From assembly GCA_032718475.1 (NCBI GenBank), contig JAUCBJ010001386.1, positions 1 to 60,236 of the forward strand: DNA of 60,236 nucleotides. Reading direction: 5' to 3'. The stretch's first letter is position 1. Each line of letters opens with the position of its first letter. Positions 49,601-59,610 of this stretch are shown here, piece by piece. The notes below the pieces were generated by a model, which was given only the letters and a program-made list of their open reading frames with translations, made no database searches and was not told the origin of the DNA. The DNA comes from Nemertoderma westbladi (lineage: Eukaryota; Xenacoelomorpha; Nemertodermatida; Nemertodermatidae). Both the position numbers and the translations under genes were made by a program.

Positions 49601-52600
49601 AATTATTTGTATATTTTACCGAGACTAACCTCAGCGTATATAGTTTCTCTGAGACTATCGAAGGCTTCCAACTGTTCCTCTCTGTCATCCTCCCCCTCCT
49701 CGTCTTCTTCCTCCTGATTGTCGTCGATCCGGTAGCCGGCGTTGCCCATCATCCGGAGACGCGCGCGGTCCACGGCCCCGGAATCCTCCACCGGTCCCGG
49801 CTCGGACGAAACGATACTCGACTCAGAGTCGTCGTCGCCATGCCGACGGTACATGGGGACCGACCAATCCCCGACGAGCTGCTCCACGGCGCGGGGGTCC
49901 GTGTCCCGGAAACACAACTCGGTCGACGCGAGGTTCCTCCCGCCGGTACGTCGCGTCGATTCCGAATTGACGTGGATTAAACTCGCCGATGCGGTGGCTC
50001 GGGCGGGGAACACGGAGGCAGTGGCAAACTCACCGCCGCGGTACACCGGTGTACTCTGGTGCTGCAGCCCAGGGGGGACGGACTGCGGGCGCACCTTCGG
50101 GCGCGCGCCCTGCTCCTCGTAGAACTCGCGTTTCACGCATATAGGCGGCCGCGTTGGATCGGTGGTGGACGTCCGGATGGGCGCTCTGGGGGCTGTAGCC
50201 GCCGTGGGCGCCCGGGGGCTCGGACGGGGTGTATCCTCCGGTAAGGCGGCGCCCCCTGCGTACTGGGGCGGCTGGGTGGCGCCTCGACCTGGCGTCGCAC
50301 CGCCCGTAAAGTCCATGGAATTAGCGAAACTCGAGGAATTACTTAGGGAGTTGATTTGGACTCCCTGGGGTTGTTGGGGTAACAAAGGGGGGATATAAGG
50401 GAATCCCAAGGGATGCGTCCCTGGTTGCTGGGTAACTGGATGAATTCCAGCTGGATACAGACCCTGCTGACCATTGTAAGCCCCCGGAGGCCGAGGAAGA
50501 CCCCAACCCATCAGCATTGCGTTTTGCATTTGCAGCTGACTATTTAACATCATCTGTTGCATAGCGACTTGCTGCTGGATAATGAAACTAGCCTGATCCA
50601 TTGGAGCCCATGGAGTGGGTGGCATCGCCACCTGTTGGGAGAGCGTGTGTGGCTGCTGATGGGCCTGTGGGGACTGATGGATGTTAGATGACGTCACGGG
50701 GTGAGTAGCTGATTGGACGGGACGACTACTATCAGCCGTAGTCGTCGATTCGTTTACGAGCTGCAGCTGGGAGCAGACGCCACGTTTCACCACGTCCAGC
50801 CGACTATACAACTGGTTTAATTGCGCCCTCATGGCTTCCACATCGGCACTCAACACCTCCGCTTCCGATACGGCAACCCGGCCGCTGGATGGCTCCACAA
50901 TCTCCTCGGGTTTAATAACGTTACCCTGTCGGATAACGCCCCGCCCCCCCGCGGCGATCTTCCTCCTACTGGGAGTCGTACCCCCTTCCCCCTCCACCGG
51001 GGCCGTATAAACCTCGCCATTCTCTTCCTCTACCAACTGGCGAACTCTCGCGAAATCGCTGTAACTCCTCGGTTGGCGCATTAACCTCTCAGTACGGGAT
51101 CGCCGCGGTAATGCCCCCATGATGTTGCCTAGCAACCCTCCCCGTTGCCCCGGGATACCGGAGTCCGGCTCGAGGTCGGTTTCCGCCTCCTCCTCTTCCT
51201 CTTCTATCTGGCCGACATCACCAGGCGAATGTCCCGCCTCCAACGACTCCTCTTTCGATTTCAACTGGTCTGTGAGACTTTTGAGGTCGTTTTTAACCTG
51301 AAGAAGCCGATTCCGCTCCCCTAGCAGCTTATCCAACTCGTCCTTCTGGGCGCCCACCATCTGGGAGTAGGCCATTACGTTGGGCATGGATACCCCCTCA
51401 GACGCGCCATCTAGCGGCCCGCTGAGGGCTCCAGCTGTCTCGGCACCCGGTCTTCCTCTAGATGGCTCTGCGGCCTCTCCCTCCGTCGCGGACGGCGGCT
51501 GCCCGCCGGCCGTGTGTCGCACTCGCGGCGTCCGGGCATCGTCCGGGCGTTTAGTCCGGGCGCCGGAGAGGCGCTCGATGTTCTGCAGGAAGTCCCCGAC
51601 CGAATCCACCGAGATCTCCCCTCCGACCGCCAACAGACCCGTTGGGTTGCTTAGCGACTGAGTGGCGCCGATATCCTCGTCGTTGGGAGGAAGCTCCGCC
51701 GCCTGGTTGCCAAGCAACGACTGTAGTTGGAGGATTTGGTCGACGTTGGGGGCGACGCCCTCCCCGGTAAAGGACTCGACGAGGAACTGCAACGATCGGA
51801 GTTTCTCCCTCGCGGCCTCCAACTGGTTGAGTTTCCCTTGTATGTCGTCGGCGCTGGTCGGAGCATTGCGCCGCGGTTGGACGCGGGTTGGGGCTCCTCG
51901 CGTGTCGTTGTGCGTGAACGCCGCTGTAAGGGGCAACGAGGTGCCGGCTATGGGCCGCTGTTCCGTCTGGGACAGTTGATGGGATAACTCAGGAGCTGAA
52001 ATAAAATAAAAAACAAAAGTGGTAATTTTATCTATTAATAATAATATAATAACAACTTGTCTAGTGGTGACATTCCTGGGTTTCCAATCATGAGGCCCTG
52101 GTTTGATCCTCCGATCCTTGCGGTGCAGCACTGTTTGGGCACATTCCTTGCTATAAATCCACCAGCGTCGTCCAACCCAGGCGTTCATCCTTGACTGGTC
52201 GATAAATGTGAACAGTGTTGGAAACTTTGGAAGATCACCCAAGGTGGCAGGGCCTGGCTTAAAGAGCCTAAAAGATGCCCGACCATTCATTATGAAAAGT
52301 TTAGATTTAATTTATAATCCTATCTGATTCGGTTCAATCAACCAACCTCTCGTATTATTCTGTAACTGATCGACTTGCAGTTCCGTTTCAGCTTCTCTCA
52401 TTGCATTGGAACTGCGTTCGTACAGCGTTACCAACTGCTTTAGGTCACCTAATTTCCCTTGAATCTCCGCCAATTGATGAGCCGCTTCCTCCTGTTGACG
52501 AGGACTTGTCTCGTTAGTGTCGGGTTCGTGCGGATTAGCGGTACCTAATGAAATATAAACAACAGTGCGCGCTAAATTCAATAGAAAAATTACACGAATG

Positions 52601-55600
52601 GACGGACGAGCACGCACATCATATTTGGCGATACTCCGCATCGCAGGATATTGATATATACGTGAAGACTGTACATAATCTTGTGCTTCGGCTGGCCGAT
52701 TATAGCAGTATACTTAGTACACCACACACGATAGTTACTACTACTAGGATCGGCATGCTACATTGCAGCTGCATTTTTAAGAATGCTATGCCGAATTGTC
52801 GACAAAATTGCGCCGCCACAACTCCCTATCACCCATGACATTTGCTAGATCATACGCATCTTCATCGCCAGTGTCCTTTAAGATGTGTCTCAAGAAAGTC
52901 ATGGGCTGTCCACCATGCTTATTCACTCCATGAGGCTGCCAAAGCACAAGATTATGCACTGGCTGGTCCTCACGGCGAAAGCAATGTCCTGCAAAGCGGA
53001 GGCGACTTTGTTCTAGTGTCAAGCTTGGGGGAACCAATGAGACACCTCCAATGTTATATAGTGTCTGGTTGGAGATGTGTGCATTGTACTTGACACAATG
53101 AACCCAGCGTAGCATTCTTGTGAATGTGCCATCCAGAGATTTGGTGTCCTCAGCAGTTAGAGCCCAGCATGGACTCCCGTAGAGGAGTACTGGAACTCCT
53201 GCTGCTCTAAATAATCGGACCTTAAGTTTCCGATTAATTCTCTCTGACTTCCAAATCCTGGAAAGCCTATTTAAGGCTGCCCATGCCTTTCCCTTACGTA
53301 TTCGAAGGTCCTCACTTACCTGACTTCCGGATCCATGATCCCAGGTAACAGAGGTCGTACACATGCTCAAGCATGCATGCTTTTAGCTTATGCTCACAAG
53401 AATGGCGGAAGTGTGACTCCTTGGATGACTCCCCATAATACTTCAAATGGTTCTGTGTCACGATCAACAGTAGACACAAATTTTGTCGAACCATCGCATA
53501 CTGATCTGATTGCTGCAATAATTTCATCAGGAATCCCATATAATGAAAGTATGCTGAACATACGTGAGCCAGAGACTGAATCAAAGGCCTTGAAGAAGTC
53601 AACAAAGATAACAGCCAGATGCCTGTCTTTCTTTTTTGATAACTCCTCAATTATCCTTCTAAGTGCCAAAATGGGCTCCATGGTCCCACGACCTTCACGG
53701 AACCCATTCTGATTTCCACGGAGCAGTCTCTCAATGGGATCCCTGATGCGATTTAGTATAATTCTATTGTATAGATTTGCAGCAATCGAGATTAATGAGA
53801 TTCCCCGAAAAGAACCATAGAGTGTTAGGTTGCCCTTCTTGGGAACAGACACCAACTTATTTGTTTTCATTTCTTGTGTGACTCTTGTTGTTCGGTACAT
53901 GTTTACTATGATGGGATAGATGAGCTTTAAACACTCCTTAATGCTCTTTGCAGCAGCCTTCACTTCTGCAAAGCAGATATTGCCAATGGGAATATCTGGG
54001 AGTACAGACTCAGACACTTTTACTTCTATAAAGTTATCAGGCAATACCCTGTCATTATTGAGGAGCTTTTCAAAATGGGCCTTCCAACCATTGAGGCGAT
54101 CGGCTGGTGATTCAGCCTTAACCTTGGTGGTTGGTTGGCTTTTCCGCCCAGTAAGCAAGTTGATCGATTTCCATGCCTGGGATGATTGCCTGCTGTCGTC
54201 GGCATCATTGATGGCATCAACCTGTTGGTTTATTAGCTCCTGCAGATTAACAGAGTACTGCCTGTTCAGGGACCTAGATGCAGTTACTTACATACTTTGG
54301 TACGTTTAAGTATTTAACGTTTCTATAAGACGTCGAGCGTGGCGTATTCATTAAGATTGTGAGGACTCCGAGCATGGAGACAATAAGGGAGTAGGCGAGG
54401 GTCTTGCCACGCTTAAATAAAAATTATAAATGGTTTACCGTATGCGCATTTCACCCTTACGGGCGTCTTCAGTAGTGTTAATATATTAAAACGTATATAA
54501 ATGCAATTTAATTAAAATAAAATCTGCTCAGAGACCGGTAAATTAAGTAAGTAGAAATGTATATAATGTACGCAGACGGGAAGGGCGGCGTACGACGGTA
54601 CGACAATCAGACAATACATACGGCAGTGCAGTGGGGTTATGTCCTGTCCTGGTGTCTATATACACTATACAGTAATATTACAATATTCAGGGGTGACACC
54701 AGGACAGGACATAACCCCACTGCACTGCCGTATGTATTGTCTGATTGTCGTAAGCCGCCCTTCCCGTCTGCCTACATTATACACATTTCTACTTACTTAT
54801 TTTACCGGTCTCTGAGCAGATTTTATTTTAATTAAATTGCATTTATATACGTTTTAATATATTAACACTACTGAAGACGCCCGTAAGGGTGAAATGCGAA
54901 TACGGTAAACCATTTATAATTATTATTTAAACGTGGCAAGACCCTCACCTACTCCCTTATTGTCTCCATGCTCGGAGTCCCCACAACTTTGGTACGTGTA
55001 GTCACAACGCGTACCAGTATTGCACGTGTAATCCTTTTGCGGTACAAAGTACTTATTTAGTATTTACCTTGGGTCAGTGTACCCAGTCGGTGAACCAACT
55101 GCCCCATACGTCGTTCTTTCTCCTCCAAGGACTGTAGTTTATCCCAAAGATCGCCTAACTCAGCCTCGTTCGGCGATAAATTCGTTTGGGTTTTGAATCC
55201 AATAGGGTCTGCTGATCCGATCTAAACAACAAGATTAATAATGAGTGAATGAGGTAGGATGATGAAATAATATGGCTCTTATAGTGGACTGGCATTGGTG
55301 AATCAGGAAACATAATTCCGGAAAACTCACATCCGTAGTGTGGCATCTCCCGTCCGATGAACTCATATATAGTAGCTAAATCGAGCGATTTGACATATTA
55401 GATCCCCCCCCCCCCCCCCCCCCCCCCTCTATGGGCGTCCTGTACCAACCTGTGGCACCGGCTCTTCCCTGTACCAACCTGTGGTACCGGCTCTCCCCTG
55501 TACCAACCTGGGGTATCGGCTATCCCCTGTACCAAGCTGTGGCACCGGCTATCCCCTGTACCAAGCTGTGGCACCGGCTATCCCCTGTACCAACCTGTGG

Positions 55601-57145
55601 CATTGGCTCTCCCCTGTACCAACCTGTGGCATCGGCTCTCCCCTGTAGCAACCTGTGGCACCGGCTCTCCCATGTACCAACCTGTGGCATCGGCTCTCCC
55701 CTGTACCAACCTGTGGCATCGGCTCTCCCCTGTACCAACCTGTGGCATCGGCTCTCCCCTGTACCAACCTGTGGCATCGGCTCTCCCCTGTACCAACCTG
55801 TGGCACCGGCTCTTCCCTGTACCAACCTGTGGCATCGGCTCTCCCCTGTACCAACCTGTGGCATCGGCTCTCCCCTGTACCACTCTTCCCTGTACCTACC
55901 TGTGTATCGGTTCTCCCTATACCAACCTGTGGCATCGGTTCTCCCCCAGTTGCTCCTCTGAGGGCGTCCTGTTCGTCTTGTAAATTTCCCAACTCCTGCT
56001 CGGCCAATTGCTGCTGATTAAGCAATGCAGAATGTCTGTGGAGATACAAACAAACAATGCAAATTATATAATTGTGTACACAAATCTTTATTATCCAAAT
56101 CGTGAAGCTTTTTTGAAGAGCCCACTAGCTTGGCGTGGCATCAACTTACAACTAAATTGAGTTAGTAACTTCCACGGTCTTCGAAACGGGATTAGATGTT
56201 TAGAAAGCCATTAATGGCCAAAATAACTTTTTTGTTGGTCACAGCATGTTGGGCATATGAAACCACTCATTCACCCATAACACCAATAATAATTAATGGT
56301 CAACTAACCGCTTATTTGTCAAGCGACAAACATGAGAGGGATTTTCAAAATATTTTAACCCTTAAACTCACCCGAACATTCATTGTACAATTTATTGTAG
56401 TAAAGAATCCTTAGAGTTTAAGTGGTGAAAATAAGTTAGCTAATATCCAACTATGATTTTGGGAGAGAGCTTGATATTACACACTCTGCACATGTGAATT
56501 TATAATTACCAGATTTTAGCGGCGGCTGATTGTGCGAGAGGGAATCCGTTCACGGTACAATACTAATACTCGGTACAGTACAATAATTAATACCTCGATG
56601 AAATATACTGATTTTACAAGGTCCACATAGATCTACGATCTACTGATCGTGCGTAAATCTTACAAGATACATGTGGGTCGCGATTTACTGTGATCACCTA
56701 TTTATAATAGCCCTAGGCTGGGCGGGTTGCATTGTGGTGGTATGTTATCTGTAAAGTAATTATTTTGTATTTCCTGTAAGATTAGAAATCCACATCACAG
56801 TAAGGCGTATAAACACCAAGGTATATTCTCTATATATTCTATATATCACTTTGGACACTGCGACTTACTGGTTCTGTAACATTTTTAGATGCTCCTTTTG
56901 TTGAAGTAGTTTGAGGAGCATATCTTTCTGTCTCTGTAGGCCTTGTATCTCATCCTGCGTGGTGCTTCCGTGCTGCTCGGTTGTCGTGCCAACGCCCAAC
57001 GATTCCGCGCCGACTCCGGCTGGAACCGTGCCGACTCCGACCGGAACAGCGCCCAACTGCTTTACGTTGGGTGCGACGTAATTCTCAGCCGTGGATGTGT
57101 GCGGCGCTACGGGACCGGGAACTGTATCCGGTCTGTTATTCCGGG
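40637..57145 (-). CDS. PCM1: Pericentriolar material 1 protein, 3' nine exons
   Basis: PCM1 is the coiled-coil scaffold of centriolar satellites, needed for ciliogenesis and centrosome protein delivery. Minus-strand exons join in phase: 57145-56869, 56035-55927, 55221-55068, 52544-52347, 51995-49630, 49455-49219, 42508-42093, 41380-41207 and 41006-40637 (stop). They encode 1,432 residues; the vertebrate protein is about 2,020, so the N-terminal part lies beyond the window. Hallmarks are [15 protein letters not shown] and [18 protein letters not shown] near the C-terminus, which match the PCM1 C-terminal region as I recall it, plus repeated Gln/Leu-rich coiled coils in the first exons. The 2.4-kb exon is Pro/Gln-rich in its middle. 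Two introns begin with arrays copied from the exon end. The 6.7-kb intron contains a PECR gene on the other strand. Confidence 0.92.
41381..42092 (-). other. PCM1 intron with strong hairpin
   Basis: At 41979-42010 GATACGAGATTAG and its exact complement flank a 6-nt loop. A further 7-bp stem (ATATTGG/CCAATAT) sits just outside after a small internal loop (41968-42018). The rest is unremarkable. It may be a fold-back element end or a structured RNA; no family is recognised. Confidence 0.55.
42509..43288. other. PCM1 intron, upstream side of nested PECR gene
   Basis: A short LINE scrap resembling the C-terminal region (GCAGGACAGTGCTTTCGCCG) lies near 42989-43018. A TATATATAA at 43268-43276 is only about 12 bp before the PECR ATG, too close for a normal TATA box. 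An acceptor-like TTTACTTAG at 43254-43262 could serve a 5' UTR exon or trans-splicing; this is inference. Confidence 0.4.
43289..44110 (+). CDS. PECR: Peroxisomal trans-2-enoyl-CoA reductase-like SDR, single exon, nested in PCM1
   Basis: A 273-residue short-chain dehydrogenase/reductase; family members reduce trans-2-enoyl-CoA with NADPH in fatty-acid elongation. The Rossmann motif TGGGTGIG is at 18-25, NVVIASR with Arg44 suits NADPH, and NNGGGQF at 97-103 is the PECR-type form of the SDR NNAG motif. GSVVNIS at 143-149 and [14 protein letters not shown] at 168-181 follow. The position of the usual catalytic Tyr (Tyr-x3-Lys) is Asp171, with Lys175 kept, as in 2,4-dienoyl-CoA reductases. The C-terminus KMMQTDK lacks a PTS1 tripeptide, so peroxisomal location is uncertain. 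The gene has no introns and lies opposite to PCM1 inside its 6.7-kb intron. A polyadenylation signal AATAAA is at 44140-44145. The start fits family length. Confidence 0.92.
   Translation: MANILKPGLFTGKVAIVTGGGTGIGRAITSNLMALGCNVVIASRNRERLAEQAVLLREEHGTGSVNAIPCDIRKPDMVTNLVDGTLKLYEQIDFLVNNGGGQFMSPTAAISVRGWHAVVDTNLTGTFLLTTEVFRRCMADRGGSVVNISAADMFNGLPLMSHSSASRAGVDSLTKSLAKEWASSGVRVNSVAPGSIYSETAAANYRKHGDDPFRGLEDPAKRLGRPDEIASAVCFLLSPGASYITGHILSVDGGSSIYSANDYRLSKMMQTDK
44140..44145 (+). promoter_or_regulatory. Polyadenylation signal of PECR
   Basis: AATAAA 30 nt after the stop codon. Confidence 0.6.
44480..45208. mobile_element. Fold-back element with ~200-bp inverted arms
   Basis: The left arm (44480-44710) and right arm (about 45022-45208) are reverse complements: AACGCATTTA, TTTTAATTATACACAACAAA, TATTACAG, GCAAAATACAGACTGACAAA, AGGCCTACCGCAGTAGCTAC. 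The right arm lacks about 55 bp that on the left includes GACGTTTCGGGACCAGCAGG. The interior holds a G21 run (44749-44769) and, inverted, the AAAATAAAACTATAACCTGT/TTTATTGTTTTGGTTA repeat found at 37.9, 58.0 and 59.5 kb. It sits in the PCM1 intron after PECR. The small open frame 45096-45278 is part of the arm and not a gene. Confidence 0.8.
45430..49218 (-). repeat. 45-bp array copied from the PCM1 exon/intron junction at 49,219
   Basis: About 84 units. On the PCM1 sense strand each is GTGAGT followed by a copy of the last 39 nt of the exon, from GAGGAAGAACACAG to GGAGCTTACAG. The array starts at the real donor (49218). Exon residues [13 protein letters not shown] become [15 protein letters not shown] per unit, in frame and without stops for runs of several to ten units. 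Variant units with GGGCGAGTCAGGTAG recur at about 724-bp (46066/46790) and 593-bp (48105/48698) offsets, so blocks of units were duplicated. Both strands show long open frames because 45 is a multiple of three. Confidence 0.95.
51996..52346 (-). other. Short PCM1 intron, no element seen
   Basis: 350-bp intron between the 198-nt exon and the 2.4-kb exon; nothing recognised. A minus-strand open frame continues from it into the large exon but has no support as coding. Confidence 0.5.
52735..54290 (-). mobile_element. Non-LTR retrotransposon copy 3, 5'-truncated
   Basis: The minus-strand 3' part of the same LINE as at 2.1 and 35.2 kb. It starts within the endonuclease-RT linker (CTGCATCTAGG, about 54284), keeps RT motif A ([12 protein letters not shown]), has lost the FADD region by an internal deletion near 53330-53400, and keeps the C-terminal segment. 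It ends in (TAG)n at about 52735-52747. AGTTACT occurs at both ends (52733-52739 and 54282-54288) and may be the target-site duplication. It lies in the same orientation as PCM1, in the intron between 55067 and 52545. Confidence 0.9.
54363..54980. mobile_element. Fold-back element with ~290-bp inverted arms and hammerhead-like motif
   Basis: Arms 54363-54656 and 54695-54980 are near-perfect reverse complements with a 38-bp centre; outer ends GGACTCCGAGCATGGAGACA, inner ends GACACCAGGACAGGACATAA. Each arm contains CTGAAGACGCCCGTAAGGGT followed by GAAATGCG (right arm 54871-54898; left arm on the minus strand 54446-54473). This matches the hammerhead core CTGANGA-stem-GAAA with a possible AT/AT stem III. 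Penelope-like elements carry such motifs in their terminal repeats. No coding sequence. It sits in a PCM1 intron. Confidence 0.75.
55404..55427. repeat. Poly-C run of 24
   Basis: Homopolymer directly beside the 29-bp array; length may be affected by sequencing error. Confidence 0.85.
55437..55926 (-). repeat. 29-bp array copied from the PCM1 exon/intron junction at 55,927
   Basis: About 17 units. On the sense strand a unit is GTTGGTACA followed by a copy of the last 19-20 nt of the exon (GGGAGAACCGATGCCACAG). The exon ends GGEPMPQ with CCACAG/GTTGGTA. The array starts at the true donor, with a disordered stretch at 55880-55920. Each unit repeats the donor. Open frames on both strands are shadows. 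Confidence 0.9.
56036..56868 (-). other. PCM1 intron, no element seen
   Basis: 833-bp intron, AT-rich. A short + strand open frame (56196-56414) has no recognisable similarity. Confidence 0.5.
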
Positions 57146-57494
57146 CTGAAAGTAAAAAAACAACAATTAAACATTGTAATCAGCGACCAGCGTTATACGG
57201 GCAGTGGCTACGGTGAAATCGTAGTTGCGAAAAAATGTACCCCATTGTTATAATATTACAACACGTAATAAGTCTAAATTCGCAAAGGGAACAAGTAAGG
57301 CCTTGCATTCTACAGTTGATTTATTATTGTTCACAACGTTGAGTAATTACAGTAGCCTATTAGCTGTAGGAATTTAATTAGCACGGCGAAATCCCCAGCA
57401 CCTATTGTTATTGTTAATTGTTGGTTATAAAGTTGGGTTTTATTTATATTATTTATATTTTAAAGTTGGTTTTTGTATATTTTAACACTTTGAA

Positions 57495-58803
57495 ATGGAA
57501 ACTTCAAAATCAGAAATTTTAATAATTCAAACAGGAGGAACAATCGATAAGGGTTACCCGAAAATCAGGTAAAATAATTTAATATAGTGAATCTTTACGA
57601 ATACATGTTGGTTTTTGAGATTTTTCATCACTGGACCTGTAGGGATAGTTCCTATAGGCCTCCGTAGTATTTATTATAAAAAAAGTAACGGTAAATATTT
57701 CATGGAACCGAATACAATATATTTTTTTTATCCACCTTTATATTAAGATTTTAACTTATTAGCAAAAAATATCACAGCTCTAATTATGTTAGAACCTCCG
57801 ACCTCTGGATTCGCTAGTTAGTTACAGTAAGATGACATGGTGTTGGTTGGGTGCGATCTTCGCCCGCGTACAACCATCGCCCGCGTCCAATCTTCGCCCG
57901 CGTCCAACCTTCGCCCGGGGAAAGCTTCGCCCGCAAGGCAATCTTCGCCCGCGAGCAACCTTCGCCCAATAAGATTTGTTTTAGTAACCATTTTAGTTAC
58001 CAATTGAGGGAAAGGAGCAGGTTACAGAGACGGCTTTTTCTAACCAAAACAATAAACGATGTTGTTACCAATTAAGGGAAAGGAGCAGGTTACAGAGACG
58101 GTTTTTTCTAACCAAAATAAAATTGTTTAGTGGGCGACGGTTGCTCGCGGGCGAAGATCGCCTGCGGGCGAAGGTTTCCGCCGGGCGCTAGTTGCTCATT
58201 TTGAGGGCGAAGATTGCTCCGGGCGAAGATTGCTCGCGGGCGAAGTTTGCTCGCGGGCGAAGTTTGCTGCCCATGGTGTTAGACGTCAAAGCGAATAAAC
58301 AAACACACCTCATTCAATCTTTAATTCAGTCTATGTTTACATATTTCAGACAAGGATATGCTTTCGAAATAAGCGAATGTGCTGGTAAACGTATACTCAA
58401 CCGGTGCCACGCCCCCGATACCATAGGGTATATAACGGTATCCCGGAAGGATAGTCAGGACATTAACGACGACGATAGAGACAAACTAATGGGAGCGGTT
58501 ACCATAGCTGTCTACGAGAAGATTGTGGTGACCCATGGGACCGACACAATGTTAGAAACGGCCAAGTATCTGGCAACTCACATGAAAGACTTGCCCGAGT
58601 GTAAGAATACTGTAATAGTATTAACAGGATCATTTCTACCAGAGCCTTTTAAGGAATCCGACGCCGACTTTAATATAGGGGCGGCCGTGGCCTCGGCTCA
58701 GATCATCAACCAATCAGGAGTTTACGTTGCTATGAACGGCGTGATTGGTCGATGGGACCAAGTTACTAGGGATGAAGAAACCGGCTATTTTACGTATCGA
58801 TAA
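57495..58803 (+). CDS. Short asparaginase-domain protein, two exons
   Basis: Exons 57495-57568 and 58350-58803 (TAA) join AG/A in phase to give 175 residues. The N-terminus ILIIQTGGTIDKGYPK carries the first asparaginase/glutaminase threonine motif (TGGTI, 13-17). VTHGTDTMLETAKYL carries the second (THGTDT, 86-91), and LTGSFLPEPFKESDADFN follows. It matches the small, N-terminal-domain-only family common in bacteria and some invertebrates, about half the length of a classic L-asparaginase (~330). The C-terminal domain is absent, so true asparagine hydrolysis is uncertain. The start is set by the conserved Ile/Leu strand before TGGTI. The gene lies opposite to PCM1, upstream of its first visible exon, so it is probably nested in a PCM1 intron. 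Confidence 0.86.
57852..58272. mobile_element. Inverted-repeat element in the asparaginase intron
   Basis: The left arm (57852-57969) is a run of ATCTTCGCCCGCG-like words; the right arm (58131-58272) is their complement, CGCGGGCGAAGATTGCTC. The centre holds two tandem copies of a ~60-bp segment (GGAAAGGAGCAGGTTACAGA then TTTTCTAACCAAAA), the inverted form of the repeat at 37.9 and 59.5 kb. Confidence 0.7.
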
Positions 58804-59430
58804 AGAAATAATACAAATTGTTATAAACAAATTATTATCGCAAAACAAGTTTATGACGAAAGGCCATGTTTGGGTTACGTTTAATGTCATTTATTATGAT
58901 GGCATGATGTAACAGGTGAAACAGTATTCAGTGTTATTAAAATTAGTGGACCATTGTGTTCTATGTTTCTTTCATTACGCCCCTTAGCGGCCGGCATAGG
59001 AACTATAGAAGTCTGTCTGTGTGTATAATTTGTGCTACTATTTGTGTGCAACTTTTGATAACTGTCCACTAATTATACCGATACGCAAAGGCTCTCCTAG
59101 AATTAATGGCTCGCCCCAAATTAATAATAATCCCGGTATGAGCGGCCGTGACGTCATTCATAGCGTAGCATTAGTCAGAATGTTATAACACAGAGTGTAA
59201 CATTTAATAATATTTGGAAATACTTTAATAAAATTGATTAAAAATGATTTTAATAAAATAAATTGTCAAACAGTTTAACTTATTACCAGAATCAGACGAG
59301 GTGATATAATGGAACGAAGTCGCTCGTGGCGTAAGATAATACTCAAAATGATAAACATTTATAACGAGTGGGGAGACCCTCTGGTCAAAGACCCCCGTAC
59401 TCGTCATAAACATTATTCCCATACACATAA
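58804..59430. other. DNA downstream of the asparaginase gene, with a small TIR element
   Basis: ATTAGTGGAC at 58941-58950 and GTCCACTAAT at 59064-59073 are perfect 10-bp inverted repeats enclosing 113 bp that include CCCCTTAGCGGCCGGCATAG. This resembles a tiny MITE. No gene seen. Confidence 0.45.
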
Positions 59431-59435
59431 GAAAT

Positions 59436-59610
59436 GGGGGGGGGGGGGGGGGGGGGGGGGGACTTTCGACGCCAACAAAATTCATCCCTCTCCAGAGGAA
59501 ATTCAACCCAAAAATAACAGCTGATTACTCCGAAAAATAAAACTGCAACCTGTTCTATTGACTTCGTTTATTGTTTTGGTTAGAATAACGTTCCACTGTA
59601 ATGGAGTGAC
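59436..59610 (+). mobile_element. Poly-G-headed dispersed repeat, copy B
   Basis: G26 (59436-59461), then ACTTTCGACG, TTCATCCCTCTCCAG, AATAACAGCTGATTACTC, AAAATAAAACTGCAACCTGT and TTTATTGTTTTGGTTA: same order as the copy at 37820-38035. Confidence 0.72.
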
